Below, in pieces: positions 12,911 to 24,799 of a stretch of DNA of 64,000 nucleotides; position 1 is the first letter of the stretch, and each line of letters begins with the position of its first letter. The notes beneath the pieces are model-generated. The model was not told the DNA's origin, made no database searches, and worked only from the letters and a program-made list of their open reading frames with translations. This DNA is from Uloborus plumipes (Eukaryota; Arthropoda; Arachnida; Araneae; Uloboridae): the NCBI GenBank assembly GCA_038373865.1, contig JAXGGA010003027.1, positions 46,182 through 110,181 on the forward strand, read 5' to 3'. Both the position numbers and the translations under genes were made by a program.

Positions 12911-13241
12911 CTTTAATTTAAGTGAAAGAAATAAATTGTTTTCTAAAAGATTGGAAATTCAAATGAATAATATTAAATGACTTTCCTAACGAAATTATAA
13001 CCCTAATATAGGATTTGAAGGTGACATTTTTCTGCTTACTTTGACCCAGGAAATCAGCTGTGTTTTTTAAAGTGTGAAAGAAATATGTGCTGGTATTATT
13101 ACTATTTAATTATTTATTTATTTATTTTATTTATTTATTAATTATTTTTTTCTTTTGGAAAAAACTTACATTTTAATTATTTTGTGTTTTTATACATAAC
13201 AAGTTATATGTTCTGTAACCTGAATCAGTACTATGGATTCA

Positions 13242-13335
13242 GCTCTTTTTTTTTATTTTCTTTCTTTCTTTCGTTCTTTCTTTCTTTTTTTTTCTTTTCT
13301 TTTCTTTTTGTGTTTGTGTGAGAGAGAGAGAGAAA
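13242..13335. repeat. Microsatellites (TTTC)n and (AG)n
   Basis: An impure TTTC/CTTT tract is followed by GTGTTTGTGTG and AGAGAGAGAGAGA. A TTTA-rich tract lies just upstream, near 13110-13140. Confidence 0.85.
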
Positions 13336-13619
13336 TTATCTACATTGCACGTGATGGTAAAAATCAGAGACTAAATATATTTCAATAATTTTATGCTTTG
13401 AATGTCATGCTATTAATTTATCTAAATACTCAAATTGCATTTTATTTCATTTATTTATTTAGTTATTATTAAAAAGTTATTAATGTATAATGTTGTTGAA
13501 TGCATAACTTGTGTAATTTGAATATTATTATGTATATATTTAAATTGTGTCGTTGTGCTGCAAAACATTTACATTGAATTCCAAATTTTGCTTACAAATA
13601 TTTGCTTTTGGATTCAAAT

Positions 13620-14185
13620 TACAGTGAACTCTCACTTATGCGCCGTTCCAAATTACCAACAGAAAAAGGCGCATAAGTGAGAGATACGTATAAGTGAACA
13701 AACCTATTTGAAGGACTTAAGCGCAACATAGGTTCTAATGAGAGAATGAATGAGAATGTTTCTTTTTTCAAAGGGATATATTACTACGGTTTGGCAGTTA
13801 CTGTAGCGTAACTACAATGACTAAGAGAAAACAAAAATTGTAGCATACGTAATTAAGAACTGTTCCCTTTAAAACGATCCATATTAGGTAATTGTCCCTC
13901 TCTGAACTCTAGTTCATGCGGAAAAAATATCTTCCGTGAGCAAAAAAAGGCGAAAGATTAAAGAGGAAAGTGAAGAAAAATGCTTGTTTTTTAAAGAAAA
14001 TGAAGTATTTTTTTAACATTTTAAGGATAATTCGGCGCATAAGTGAAATATTTATCTTTAGAGCGACGCATAAACGAATGATACTATCATTATTTTGCTT
14101 TGGAATGTGCTGGGACCATTTAAAATCGTCGTATAAGTAAAAAAGGCGCATAAATGAGGCGGCGTATAAGTGAGAGTTCATTGTA
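13620..14185. mobile_element. pogo-type MITE (GCGCATAAGTGA family), copy 1
   Basis: TA-flanked element of about 566 bp. Left end TACAGTGAACTCTCACTTAT; the complement of the right end is TACAATGAACTCTCACTTAT. The motif GCGCATAAGTGA/GCGTATAAGTGA is repeated inside both ends. A second copy of nearly equal length is at 22594-23156. No transposase: the minus-strand open frame at 13909-14181 is AT-rich and simply spans the right half. Confidence 0.8.
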
Positions 14186-15540
14186 CATTGTTAACTTACT
14201 ATTTACAGCTCCGACTATTTTGTGAAAAATCCGCATTTTACTCAAAATTAGATTGCGGTACATGAACTAAGGCGAGCTACTTAAATATATATTTGGGCCT
14301 ATGCTGAACAAAAGAAAAAAGGTCAATCAAGAAATTGCTGTTAAAGGAGACTTTCATGATATGAAAAAAAAAAAAAGATTTTGCCTTAGTTTTAACTTGC
14401 AGAAGAAATTAGTAGATGTGTTTAATTCTATTAAGTGTTATTATTCGTTTTTCAAATGCTTTATTTTTGTTTACACCAACGTTTTTTTTTTTCTATTTAA
14501 TTGCATTGTACTGACGTATTTTCTTTCCTTTTTTAGACTTTTGTTTGTGAATTCAAATATTAAAGAAAGCTAAGAAACTGTAAACTGAGTACATTATGGA
14601 CAAAAAGAAGGTTAACTTTGGAATGAGTTCAAGTCATGTTGGAATTGAAAAGAGCGAAGTTTTGGATTGATGTAACGCTACTCATCGTTGTCGATAATGA
14701 AAATCGTGCCCTTATCCTTATTTTAATTGAATTGTTTAAGCCTTAGCCGATTGGAAGACAACTTTTCAAGCCATACTATAACCCGTCAATAATATGCAGT
14801 TCTACAAAGTGGATGGATTTTGAAAATTGAATAATTGGCTCAATCGCCAATATTATAGATAAATTTTATGAACAATCTGGTAATTTTTACTGTGACGTAT
14901 TCAGCGTTTTTCTATTTCTGGCTTCCAAATTTTACCATCTTATGAATATATTCAATTTTATAGCTTTTTTATTACTTTATTATTATTGGCGAGATGGGAA
15001 AAAATTGGAAAACTTAAATGAGAAAAAAATATCCAGTGATTAAAATCTTTCTATAACTATCATAGTAACAAGCACAACAACTTAACAATCACAGTTAAGT
15101 ACCATTCATCAAATATTCAGAACTGTGAATGCAAGTAAGAAGCGAAGTTCTTAAGTAAAATTAATTTTTAAAAAGTAATTAACGATTTTTTTTTTCTTTT
15201 TTTTTAAAGGTCGGCGAGCATCCTAAATATTTCTCTTCTATATTTATTACACCTTTCTAAAATCTAAAATAAATATTCTATCTAACATGAATAACACATT
15301 TTGATTATTTATTCGTTGAGGGGAAAAGTTTTAGTTTTTTTTTAACAAAAAAATCCCTTTATTTCAGCAAATACCGACAGTTTCTTTAACACTTAAGTGT
15401 ATTCACTTTTTCACATTTTTAAAAATCGTTTGTTTCTATCTCTTCATTAGATATCACAGAAGAATATGATACTGCAAAATTGGAAACAATTCAATAAAAA
15501 TATGTTTTGCAGCTTAATTTTCGAAATTTCCCCCGAAAAA
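14186..15540. other. No recognised feature
   Basis: AT-rich. The 90-codon frame at 14301-14573 encodes a Lys/Phe-rich low-complexity peptide with no motif and is taken as chance. Confidence 0.4.
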
Positions 15541-15717
15541 CAGGGATGTCATTTCAAGTTTTTCCAGGGGGGGGGGGGCAAAGGGTACGAACATAATGCA
15601 ATTTCATCGGAAAACAGCAAAAACCACGCCCCTTTATATGTAAATACATTGACTTCTCAAAGCCAGGGGGGCAGTTGACTCCATTGCCCCCCCCCCCCCC
15701 CAAATGACGGGCCTGCC
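15541..15717. mobile_element. MITE, CAGGCCC-ended family, copy 2
   Basis: Inverted relative to the copy at 213-390: CAGGGATGTCATTTCAAG at the left, GGCCTGCC preceded by a long C-run at the right, with GTAAATACATTGACTTCTCA shared inside. Two overlapping open frames on opposite strands exist only because of the G and C runs. Confidence 0.65.
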
Positions 15718-18050
15718 CAAAAAACTTCATTTTCGTCACCTAACTTCAGGAAATCATTGTTTAAAACTCACATGCATGAACACTAGCTTTTCGAGCGTTA
15801 TATCAGAGCAATACAATCAATAACAAGTTTTGAAAAATTTCAATGGTATAAAATAAATAACTATTTTTGCTAAAGATGTTTGCGTGAATGAAAACTTCAA
15901 AAACGTGGTTTTGAGAAAATCAAGAAAGAAAAAAATAAATAATAATTAAAAGTAGTGCATTTGCCTTCTTTTAGTTTCTTCTAGTTTTCTAAACAATTCT
16001 TCTATTTTTAAAAAAAAAATGTTTATTTAAAAAGAATATTGAGACTGTTTATATATCTCAAAATCTCAAAACAGAATTTATAAGAATTATAGTGTTCGCC
16101 AACCTTAAGTATTCAATTTTTATTGTGTAATTTTTGTTACTTTTATTGATCTTGATGTTATTTATTTTACTATTTCCATGTCTTAGTTATTTGTAGAAAA
16201 TAATCTGAAAAATGTAAAGATTCTTTTTTTACTATTGCTTGCTATAAATCTTTGCCAAAGCAATAATTTAGAAAAGAACAAATATTTCGTTTAAAAAAGA
16301 AATAGGAAAAAAACATCACGTAATATTTTTATGCGTTAACTTAGTCTAAAAAGACTTTAAAATGGATGTAACAATAATATCGTTCAGAATTATAGAGAAC
16401 GCACTCAATTTCTTTGCATTTTTTAAATATGATTGCTTATCTACTATACAAAGTAAAACCATATAAATGTTTTTCGACATAAACAAACGTAGCAAAAGGA
16501 AATTCGATTACCTTCCAAAAGCAACGCATTAAAATATTAAATTACTAGAAGTTTTTGATTATAGCAATAGCATTTATATCTTATTACCCATTTTTAAGAT
16601 CCTGCTTACCTTACCTTAGCTTTGATTAAAAATCATTTTCAGAAATGCTTTTGTGCATTACTTGATTGAAATATATGAGATGTAGAAAGAAATTTCGCCA
16701 TAATACATTTCGAAAAACGCATGTTCTATAGGTTAAAAATACGAACTGAAGTTTTTCTCTTTCTTTAATACAGCACATTTGACCTTTTGTTTCATCATTA
16801 TGATTTAAAATTATTTTGTTTTAGAGAGACACACATAACCCTTTTTCATTGGAAAAGAGACGAGCTAACCTCTTTTGCAATGAAAAAGAAGTTCCTTGTA
16901 ACTCGGAAAAACGTGAATGCAATTCTCTGCATGTTGGGAAAATTTAAATAATAATAGCCTATGCTGTTATATTTTCTGCGAGTAATATTTATATTTTTCT
17001 TTCAGCAAAACTTAGTTCATTTCCAAAACTTCTTCTTAGCTCATTTCTTTTAATAACTTTCAGTAATAAAAGAATATGTTTAAAAATATTTGTATTTTTC
17101 TCATTAAATATTATAAGGAAGCTCAAAAACTTCCCAAATTTTCTTTTACGATGAATGTGACAGGGGTATTTTTTACTACATTTCACAGTTCGGCCGTGTT
17201 TCTTGCTCAAAATATCATATTCAGTACTTTTTGCTCAATAATGCACAGTACTTAGAGATGTTTCACAAGCGAGACAGATAATTAATTATGTATTCGGAAA
17301 TTTGAAACTAGAATATAAGTTTTCAAGAGAGTAATAATGGTGGATGCATGGGAGCTCTTGTTCTGCAACCGTTTTCGATATGACATTTGAAAATTGTTCT
17401 TTTAAGTAACGATATAAGCACAGTTATTCTGATTAGTTAAACGTCTAAATGTGGAATTTGTTTTAGAAAAGTTATTTGGATATCAACGACGCTTCGTAGA
17501 ATGTAACCGCTTAGTAGAACGAAGTGGGAAGTGATGGTTACTTGGATGACCCTCAAAGTTTATTATCATAAAGATGGCCAATATAGGGCACGAGCAAACT
17601 TATTTTAAAAAGCGAAAAGGACTAACGTTACTTTTTAGTAGTTTTGTTGATTCATGTATATATCTTCGATTCTTAAAGTTCGTTGCTTTTTTTCACGTAC
17701 CATTCCGTATAAGAACCAACGCCTCTTGAATACTAAATATCTAATGCATTTGCCACAATACGGAAGATAATTGTTCCACTTTGAGCGCCACCTTGCGGCA
17801 GTTCGATGATACCGTTGTTATGGTGATAAATCCAAACATGATTCGAATTAAATGTTTTGAATGGTTAGTTTTTAAATTAAAGTTTATAAATCAACCAATC
17901 GTTAATTTATCTGTCTCAAAGAACTCCGATAATTGGCAGTGCTTCGTGAACCAACGGAGAAATTTTATTCTGTGCTAAAAATCAGAAAGCAGTAGGCATA
18001 TAGTATTTAGGAGGCGTTGATAAGATCACGGTGAATTACAGTTGCATTTT
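15718..18050. other. AT-rich stretch without recognised features
   Basis: No supported gene. The open frames at 16989-17210 (minus) and 17781-17978 (plus) show no motif, signal peptide or splice context that I would trust. Confidence 0.4.
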
Positions 18051-18079
18051 ATTTCAATGCATGATGAAATATGATATAT

Positions 18080-18238
18080 AATATATGATATGTAAGTCAT
18101 AATACAGAAATATTTGACTTTAAAGTCATTTGTTTTAATAAGTGGCATATGTTTTTATAATATATGATATGTAAGTCATAATAACAGAAAATATTTTGAC
18201 TTTTAAAAGCATTTGTTTTATTTAGTGGCATGTTCAAT
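18080..18238 (+). repeat. Tandem duplication, about 79-bp unit
   Basis: TATATGATATGTAAGTCATA at about 18082 recurs at about 18161. Both copies continue with an ACAGAAA..ATTTGACTTT..CATTTGTTTTA..AGTGGCAT string that differs by a few single-base insertions. Confidence 0.75.
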
Positions 18239-18399
18239 ACAATAATTAATATACAACTTTAAAAACACAGTAAAAAAATTACTAAAAGCAGGTAGGATGC
18301 GGACTAAAATATTCAACTACTCCAAGTTTGAAACTTCATTTTTTAACATCAGTCAACACAATAAACTGAGTAAAAAATAGCTCGGGAGGATTTCTTAAG

Positions 18400-18610
18400 A
18401 GAGACTTTCTTTTTTAGATTAAAGTATCATTTATCTGCATGTCACCAAATTGGATAAAGTGACTTTCAAAACGTGAAGAGCGTTATAAAAGATCTTAATT
18501 TCAGTGATGATACGCGGGGGAAATCAGCAAAAGTTCACGTTTTGTTGTTAACAGTAACTTAACAAATATATTTTTTTTTCATTTTTTGCATGTCCTTTTT
18601 ATGTACGTCA
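18400..18610 (+). repeat. Dispersed repeat related to 12780-12910
   Basis: GAGCGTTATAAAAGA, CAGTGATGATACG and GGGGAAATCAGCAAAAGTTC align with the equivalents near 12785-12850 at moderate identity. Confidence 0.45.
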
Positions 18611-18653
18611 CGAAAATATTTTTCTACTCCAGGTATTAAATGTAAAATATATA

Positions 18654-19303
18654 TACAGGGTGTCCACTCCAATCGTGGACCAATAGCTAATTTCTAAACC
18701 GTTAGAGATAAGCATATAGTTCATTTAGGAAAAAATCTCCAAATTATGAAAGGAATTTTGGGTCTATTCAATGTTTTTCAAAAAATCAAATTTTGAAAGA
18801 GTTACGAAATTTAAATTTTTATACAGCCCCCCAGTCCTATCAATCATATTTAGTAAAATATTCTTGACACTGTAACGTTTAAAACTAAAAAAAAATCACT
18901 CCTCTACGACAAAAATTGACCGAGTTATGACGTTTTGAAAAATCAAGATTTTGAAGGATTTCGCATACGGTCCCTTAAGTGATCTCTCGATGACGTCATG
19001 AAATAATGCAAAATCTTGATTTTTCAAAACGTCATAACTCGGTCAATTTTTGTCGTAGAACAGTGATTTTTTTTAAGTTTTAAACGTTACAGTGTCAAGA
19101 ATGTTTTACTAAATATGAATGATAGGACTGGGGGGCTGTATAAAAATTTAAATTTCGTAACTCTTTCAAAATTTGATTTTTTGAAAAACATTGAATAGAC
19201 CCAAAATTCCTTTCAAAATTTGGAGATTTTTTCCTAAATAAACTATATGCTTATCTCTAACAGTTTAGAAATTAGCTATTGGTCCACGATTGGAGTGGAC
19301 ACC

Positions 19304-19308
<5 letters not shown>
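18654..19308. mobile_element. Fold-back element, 655 bp, copy 1
   Basis: TA-flanked. It starts TACAGGGTGTCCACTCCAAT and ends with the complement of that sequence. The two arms (about 290 bases each, nearly identical) surround a short unpaired centre with CGCATACGGTCCCTTAAG. The whole unit would form one long hairpin. A second copy of exactly the same length is at 60311-60965. The TA duplication suggests the Tc1-mariner group. There is no coding content. Confidence 0.85.

Positions 19309-19334
<26 letters not shown>
19307..19334. repeat. (TA)n microsatellite
   Basis: A pure TA run directly abuts the right end of the fold-back element, so the insertion was probably into an existing TA tract. 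Confidence 0.9.
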
Positions 19335-19337
<3 letters not shown>

Positions 19338-20015
19338 AAAAAATCAAGAACAACTAAATTAAAATGCAGTCAAAAAGAGAGTAGTTTAAAATTATGTTAA
19401 AATGGTCAATACAACAATATAAAATGGTCATTAATTATGGATTATGTATGGAACTAATGCCTTTAATTTCTTTTGAAAACGGCGTTTTATTTTTTAAAGT
19501 TTATTAATGGTACTAATTTCTTTGAGGTATGGATAACGTTTAGAATTTGCATCACCCTTATTGCCATGTTGTTGAGAAATACCGGATAATAACTTGGAAA
19601 GAATTATTCCAAAGAAATGAGCTTTTTGCACAAGATATATGCTCAAGATTCTATCTCCAGGCCTCAGTGTTAAACATTTTTTCACAGCAAAAGAAAAATC
19701 AGCCACTAGCAAAAATATTGAATCTACCAGCGTTTTCTCATTTTTTTCTTTTTCTTCTATCGAGCAGAGCTTTGTTCCGTACAGCATAAAAATTATCTAA
19801 GATGACTCTAGTGTCTCAGATGACACTACTTCCGGCGTGCTTTACCAGAAGATTTGAAACTACGTCAAACAAAGCTTTTATGACTGTTGAAACCTTCGAC
19901 AGTTAAAGAAGGCTTCATTTCTCAATCTTTTTATATCTATATGACGATATTCGTCCTCAACCGTAATGGCAAAGTTGTTGAACTACTCCAATATACGCGT
20001 AAGGGAACCTAGGAC

Positions 20016-20400
20016 CCAAGTAGCATCAACTCATCGGATTTTGCTGGGCCGATCATCGAACTCCTCGTAAACTGATCCCGTAACGCACGATGACATCGTT
20101 CCGATCAGTATCCGAGCACTGTTTTCGATGAGCTACTTTTCATCGAAAAGCGATATCCTTCCGATCAACTTTCCTTCTAAATTCATCGGCACGGGACTGC
20201 ACTGCTCGTAAATTGCTCTAAATCTCATCGTATTTCGAGAAAAACTCATCTGATTTTTCTGCTCGGATTCCGTTTGGCCGATGAGACATATTGGAGCTGT
20301 TCCCGATGAGAACCCATCGAATCCGATTATCGGCAGATGAGATTTTTATCGGGTTTCGATGAATGGCCGTTCATCGGCTGTAGAGATTATGCTGCTAGGG
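20016..20400. mobile_element. MITE rich in CATCG/CGATG, copy 1
   Basis: About 385 bp. The left end is CCAAGTAGCATCAACTCATC. The complement of the right end begins CCTAGCAGCATAATCTC. The interior is dense in TCATCGG/CCGATGA in both directions. A second copy lies at 21883-22265. No clear target duplication is seen, so the superfamily is open. Confidence 0.7.
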
Positions 20401-20500
20401 GAAGGTTTGACCCACTCTCTCTTTTTTCATATTTAAACAATTATTCAAGTAATGATCATCATTTTCTAGTATGATTGTAAAACAGCAGTCGAAAACTTTG

Positions 20501-21173
20501 TACTACGAAATGAGTAAAAATAGGCAACGCTTCAAAAAATGCAAATATATACATTAAAAAGAGTTTAAAACTCAGCAAACAGCTGTTTCACATACTCCAG
20601 GGTCCCCCGTACCTACCACCACCCGTGGTTTAACCTCGATAGGGCCCTGAAGGGGGCTCTTTTTTTTGAACCAGAACCAAGGGTCGAGCAAACCCTTGGC
20701 CTAGCACACCCAGAGGTATCGTTTCACTTGGAGGACTTTGTGACCACGACATTTTAACGTCCCCCAGCCACCATTAATCAAGACAGTGGATCTTTGATTG
20801 GCTGGGATCGATTCCGGGTCCCTCCGGTCACGAGTCCGACGACTTACCGATCGGGCTACCACGGCCCAAGCAGCTGTTTCGGGGCCATAAAATGCAAGCC
20901 CCTACATCAGTGCATAAAAATACAAAGAAAAAGACAGGTTCACATGACAAAGATTTTCAGGCTAACCTGTTGTCTTTGTTCATTGACAGTTTACTAATTG
21001 TTCACTTGACAGTCTTTGGCGTGTGAACGTGTCTTTTTCTTTGTATTTTTACGCACTGATGAAGGGGCTTGCATTTTATTACCCCAAAACATTTGTTTTT
21101 TGAGTTTTAAACTCTTTTTAATGTATATATTTGTTCTCTTAAAACGTTGCCTATTTTTACTCATTTACTAGTA
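20501..21173. mobile_element. Head-to-head Penelope-like 3' ends with hammerhead-like motifs
   Basis: An inverted repeat: the left arm read on the minus strand and the right arm on the plus strand share TATTTTTRCGCACTGATG, GGGGCTTGCATTTTAT, GAGTTTTAAACTCTTTTTAA and TTGCCTATTTTTACTCATTT. Each arm has a CTGATG...GAAAC-like hammerhead core (20876-20912 minus, 21054-21090 plus). Penelope-like elements are known to carry hammerhead ribozymes in their end repeats and often lie in inverted pairs. No endonuclease or RT remains here, so the assignment is inferred from the layout shared with 61840-63340. Confidence 0.5.
20580..20880 (-). mobile_element. tRNA-derived SINE, family 2, with perfect target duplication
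   Basis: The body is 20590-20870, flanked by a perfect 10-bp duplication CAGCTGTTTC (20580-20589 and 20871-20880). On the minus strand the head reads GGGCCGTGGTAGCCCGATCG, with the box A match TAGCCCGATCGGTA, then GGAATCGATCCC in the box B position. It differs from the SINE at 3275. It landed inside the hammerhead-like segment of the palindrome at 20501-21173, splitting the left arm, so it is younger than that element. It is unlikely to be a working tRNA. Confidence 0.85.
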
Positions 21174-21882
21174 TGGTCTCAAGTAGAGTCAAAAGTTAAT
21201 TCTAATCTTTAGACATTATAAAATAAGATCAAAGAGGAATCGACTGTGATGAGTATTTCAAATTTAAAAAAAATCATTTTTTCTTTTTTGCACGATCATC
21301 TTCCCTGTACTATTCGTGATTCCCACAAACGAAATTAAATTTAATTATTTGTGTACTCAGGATATGTGCTGGGCTAAAACCAATGAGCTTGCTAGCTAGT
21401 TTGAATTCTATGGTACCTTCCTAAAAACCAAATATCTCTATTTATGCATTAACATGACTTATACGCTCGAATATGTATGAAAACAGCAAATCCAAGAACT
21501 ACAAGCTAACTCGAAGTATATTCTATCAGCTAAGCTCACATACTACCAGTTATCTCGTAGCTTGACTGTCGACGTACTAATCAGCAAAAGAATGCTTCAC
21601 AACAATAGCCTCAAAAAATATCTTTTGAATAATTTCTCCAAAACTGATTGGTAGAATATCAATATCAGTCCCTCAAAATCGACATATGCATAAACTATAA
21701 AGTAACGTTAACGGCAAACCGAAAAGCCCCGATTGGATTTAATTTAACAGTAAGAGTCTGCATTAAAACAACCAAAAGATTTGATCATCTTTTGTTGATA
21801 CTAAAAAAATAACTGATTTTTTTTTAAGTAACTGTGGAAAATATATGAATATACTACGGAAAATGTTGCTTGCACGAACCTC

Positions 21883-22265
21883 CCAAGTAGCATCAACTCA
21901 TCGGATTTTGCTCGGTCGATCATCGAACTCCTGGTAAACTGATCCCGTAAAGCACGATGACATCGTTCCGATCAGTATCCGAACACGGTTTTCGATGAGC
22001 TACTTTTCATCGAAAAGCGATATCCTTCCGATCAACTTTCTTTCTAAACTCATCGGCACGGGACTGCACTGCTCGTAAATTGCTCCAAATCTCATGGTAT
22101 TTCGAGCAAAACTCATCGGATTTTGCTGATCGGATTCTATTTGGCCGATGAGACATATTGGTGCTATTCCCGATCAGAACTCATCGAATCCGATCATCAG
22201 CCGATGAGAATTTCATCGGGTTTCGATGAATGGCCGATCATCGGCTGATGATATTATATTGCTAG
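21883..22265. mobile_element. MITE rich in CATCG/CGATG, copy 2
   Basis: Colinear with 20016-20400 at high identity from CCAAGTAGCATCAACTCATC through GGTTTCGATGAATGGCCG. The right end is ATTGCTAGCG, slightly different from copy 1. Same orientation, 1.9 kb apart, non-coding. Confidence 0.7.
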
Positions 22266-22393
22266 CGTTGTTCAATGTTTTGCGTATACGTTTTGAGTCG
22301 CTACTTTACATGAAAGCCAGCCTTTTGATAACTCGCAAATAAAAAATTAGATTTATTAAAGCAGAAAAGACAAGGTCATTTTTTGACGTTTTT

Positions 22394-22562
22394 TACAATG
22401 AGTAAAATGGGACAACGTGTAAAGAAGTATAAATGAATATACTTAAAATGAGTTTAAAAAAATCTGTTAATAAGTACAAATAATTATACTTAAAATGAGT
22501 TTAAAAAAATGTGTTAATTTGTACTTCTTTACACGTTGCCCCACTTTGCTTATTTCACTGTA
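22394..22562. mobile_element. TA-flanked MITE, 169 bp
   Basis: Left end TACAATGAGTAAAATGGGAC. The complement of the right end is TACAGTGAAATAAGCAAAGT, followed in both arms by GCAACGTGTAAAGAAGTA or a one-base variant. The centre holds two direct copies of TTAAAATGAGTTTAAAAAAA. Tc1-mariner/pogo type by its TA duplication. Confidence 0.65.
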
Positions 22563-22593
22563 CAAATTTTTTGACTGTTTTTAAAACATTATT

Positions 22594-23156
22594 TACAGTG
22601 AACTCTCACTTATGCGCCGGCCCAAGAGACCAGCAGAAAAAGGCGCATAAGTGAAAGAGACGTATAAGTGAACAAGCCTATTTAAAGGACTAAAACGCAA
22701 CATAGGTTCTAATGAGAGAATGAATGAGAATGTTTCTTTTTTCAAAGGGATATATTACTACGGTTTGGCAGTTACTGTAGCGTAACTACAATGATAAAGA
22801 GAAAACAAAAATTATAGCATAGCTAATTACAAACTGTTCCCATTAAAACGATCCAATAATAGATAATTGTCCCTCTCCGAGCTCTAATCATTCGCCTTTA
22901 TTGCTCTTGGAAGGCATTTTTTCCGCATGGACTAAAGAGAATAGTGAAGAAAAATTCCTTTTTTTTAAAGAAAATAAATACATTTTTGCGCATTTTACGG
23001 AAAATTCGGCGCAGAAGTGAAATATTTATCTTTAGAGCGACGCATAAACGAATGATACTATCATTATTTTGCTATGGAATGTGCTGGGACCATTCCAAAT
23101 CGTCGTATAAGTGAAAAAGGCGCACAAATGAGGCGGCGTATAAGTGAGCCGCTGTA
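22594..23156. mobile_element. pogo-type MITE (GCGCATAAGTGA family), copy 2
   Basis: Left end TACAGTGAACTCTCACTTAT. The right end complement begins TACAGCGGCTCACTTATACG, so its outer right terminus has diverged from copy 1 at 13620-14185. The internal sequence (GGATATATTACTACGGTTTG) is almost identical in both copies. 563 bp, non-coding. Confidence 0.8.
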
Positions 23157-24159
23157 CTATGTTTAAATGCCTCTCTTTTTTCTTGAGAATAGTGTCGAGT
23201 ATTGTTTTGGACGCATTAAGTAATGCTAGTAAGTGTTCGAACTTTTAAAGTATTACTTTATTTGCAGTAGCAAAATTTAATTTTTTTTTTTAAATTCTTT
23301 GCATGTTTTTTTACCACTAGAACTAAATATATTTTTTCTTTGAACACTGAAGAAACGATGCAACATGTTTATGCTCTTTTTTAATTTAATGCATTAATTT
23401 CTACATACAAGGTAGAAGGTAGAGAAATATAAGGTGAGTAAAAAATCACATTTACACATTATATGCACTTCAAATAAAAAATGAATTCATGAATGGTAAA
23501 AATCGAAAGCCTTAATGTAATCATCAAAAGAAAGAAAGAAATAAAATACAAAGTACATAGAATGGGAGGAATTGTAAAGAGCTTTAAAATGTGTGTCAAA
23601 ATATTTTATTCTGCTTCACATTTCTGTGTTTATACTCATGCATTTATGTATGAGAGCGAATGCTATAAAAAGAAGTCTTTTGGGTTAGAGGATCGACTAG
23701 TTTTCCGGTTCATTCAACATGTTATGATGAAAATTCAATTTCTTAGGGAATGCAGTCCTTAGGATAGTGACAAAAAACAACTTAAGTTTATTATGTGTAT
23801 TAAATTTTCAAATTTCTACAAAATTATTTAGAATAATATACCTCATTTCATGCGATTCTTAAAATAAAATGTAAATTTTTTAGTTCACTTCTAAAAGTAA
23901 GTATGCTACAAAGTAAAAGCAAACATTATGAAGACAACAATTAACAATTACAACTAAGTCTTACAATTCAGAAAATGAAAGAAAAAAAGAAAAACAACAG
24001 AAAAATGTGTTTTTCTGCCGACCCTGTGTATAAGGAAAATCTGAAATATTCTTGGACATTAGGCGCAGTCAATAGTCCTAATTTCTGCCTGTAGCATGAA
24101 TTGAAAAAGTAGCATGAATGGAAAAAGTCGATAAAGTTTCCGCTAAAAGTTAGTCACGT
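23157..24159. other. No recognised feature
   Basis: AT-rich. The 89-codon frame at 23493-23762 shows no motif or hydrophobic leader and is not called. Confidence 0.35.
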
Positions 24160-24334
24160 TACAGCAATAAATCTTTAACTCCGCTTATATGGATCACGTT
24201 TGTTCTAAACAGTTTTGATTCAATAAAAAAGCTGATTCAATACAGTGGGTAGTTTAGTACAGCTTTGCGTTGTTAGGTTTTTGACAATTTTATTCATCAA
24301 AGTGGCTGATTCAATTAACCGGAGTTTACTGCAA
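24160..24334. mobile_element. Degenerate pogo-type MITE (TGATTCAATA family), copy 1
   Basis: It starts TACAGCAATAAATC. Its other end, complemented, reads CAGTAAACTCCGGTTAATTG. It shares CGTTTGTT, GATTCAATA and the AGCGGCTGATTCAATA-type motif with 28219-28403. The outer TA on the right is mutated. Boundaries are approximate. Confidence 0.45.
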
Positions 24335-24799
24335 GCTCCAAAATAGCAATCGTTTTAATTCGAGAACGGTAAAAAATAGACCTCATAATTTATAAGGGAA
24401 AAAGCAAAAACGTTAATAATTTGGAACTACATATAAATATCTTCAATACCACTTTCAAATTATATTTTCCCATACCTCACCTATTAAAGAAACAAATAAT
24501 GCGTTGTTTCTTACCCACATCCAAGCCCTGATGCATTTATTCATGATATTCATATTCCCGTGAAAATAAAATATTCCCGTTTCTGGTAGGTTAAATATTC
24601 CTATAAGCATCTTGTAAGCCAAGTGTAGCAGCTGGAAAAGAGAATGCTCATGATATCTATGACAATGCCGGATGTTATATGATTTGCTCCAACGCTCAGC
24701 GCTGGCGAGTTACACATATTTTGGCGAAAAAGAGAAATGGCCGGAATAATAAGATGCCCGTGTAATGCGTATTTCTTCTTGTTTAGAGGCAAAAATGGT

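Noticed and set aside
15466..15739. Overlapping ORFs with poly-Gly and poly-Pro
   Set aside because: They arise from the G and C homopolymers of a MITE.
20800..20868. Possible tRNA gene on the minus strand
   Set aside because: It is the head of a SINE with a perfect 10-bp target duplication.
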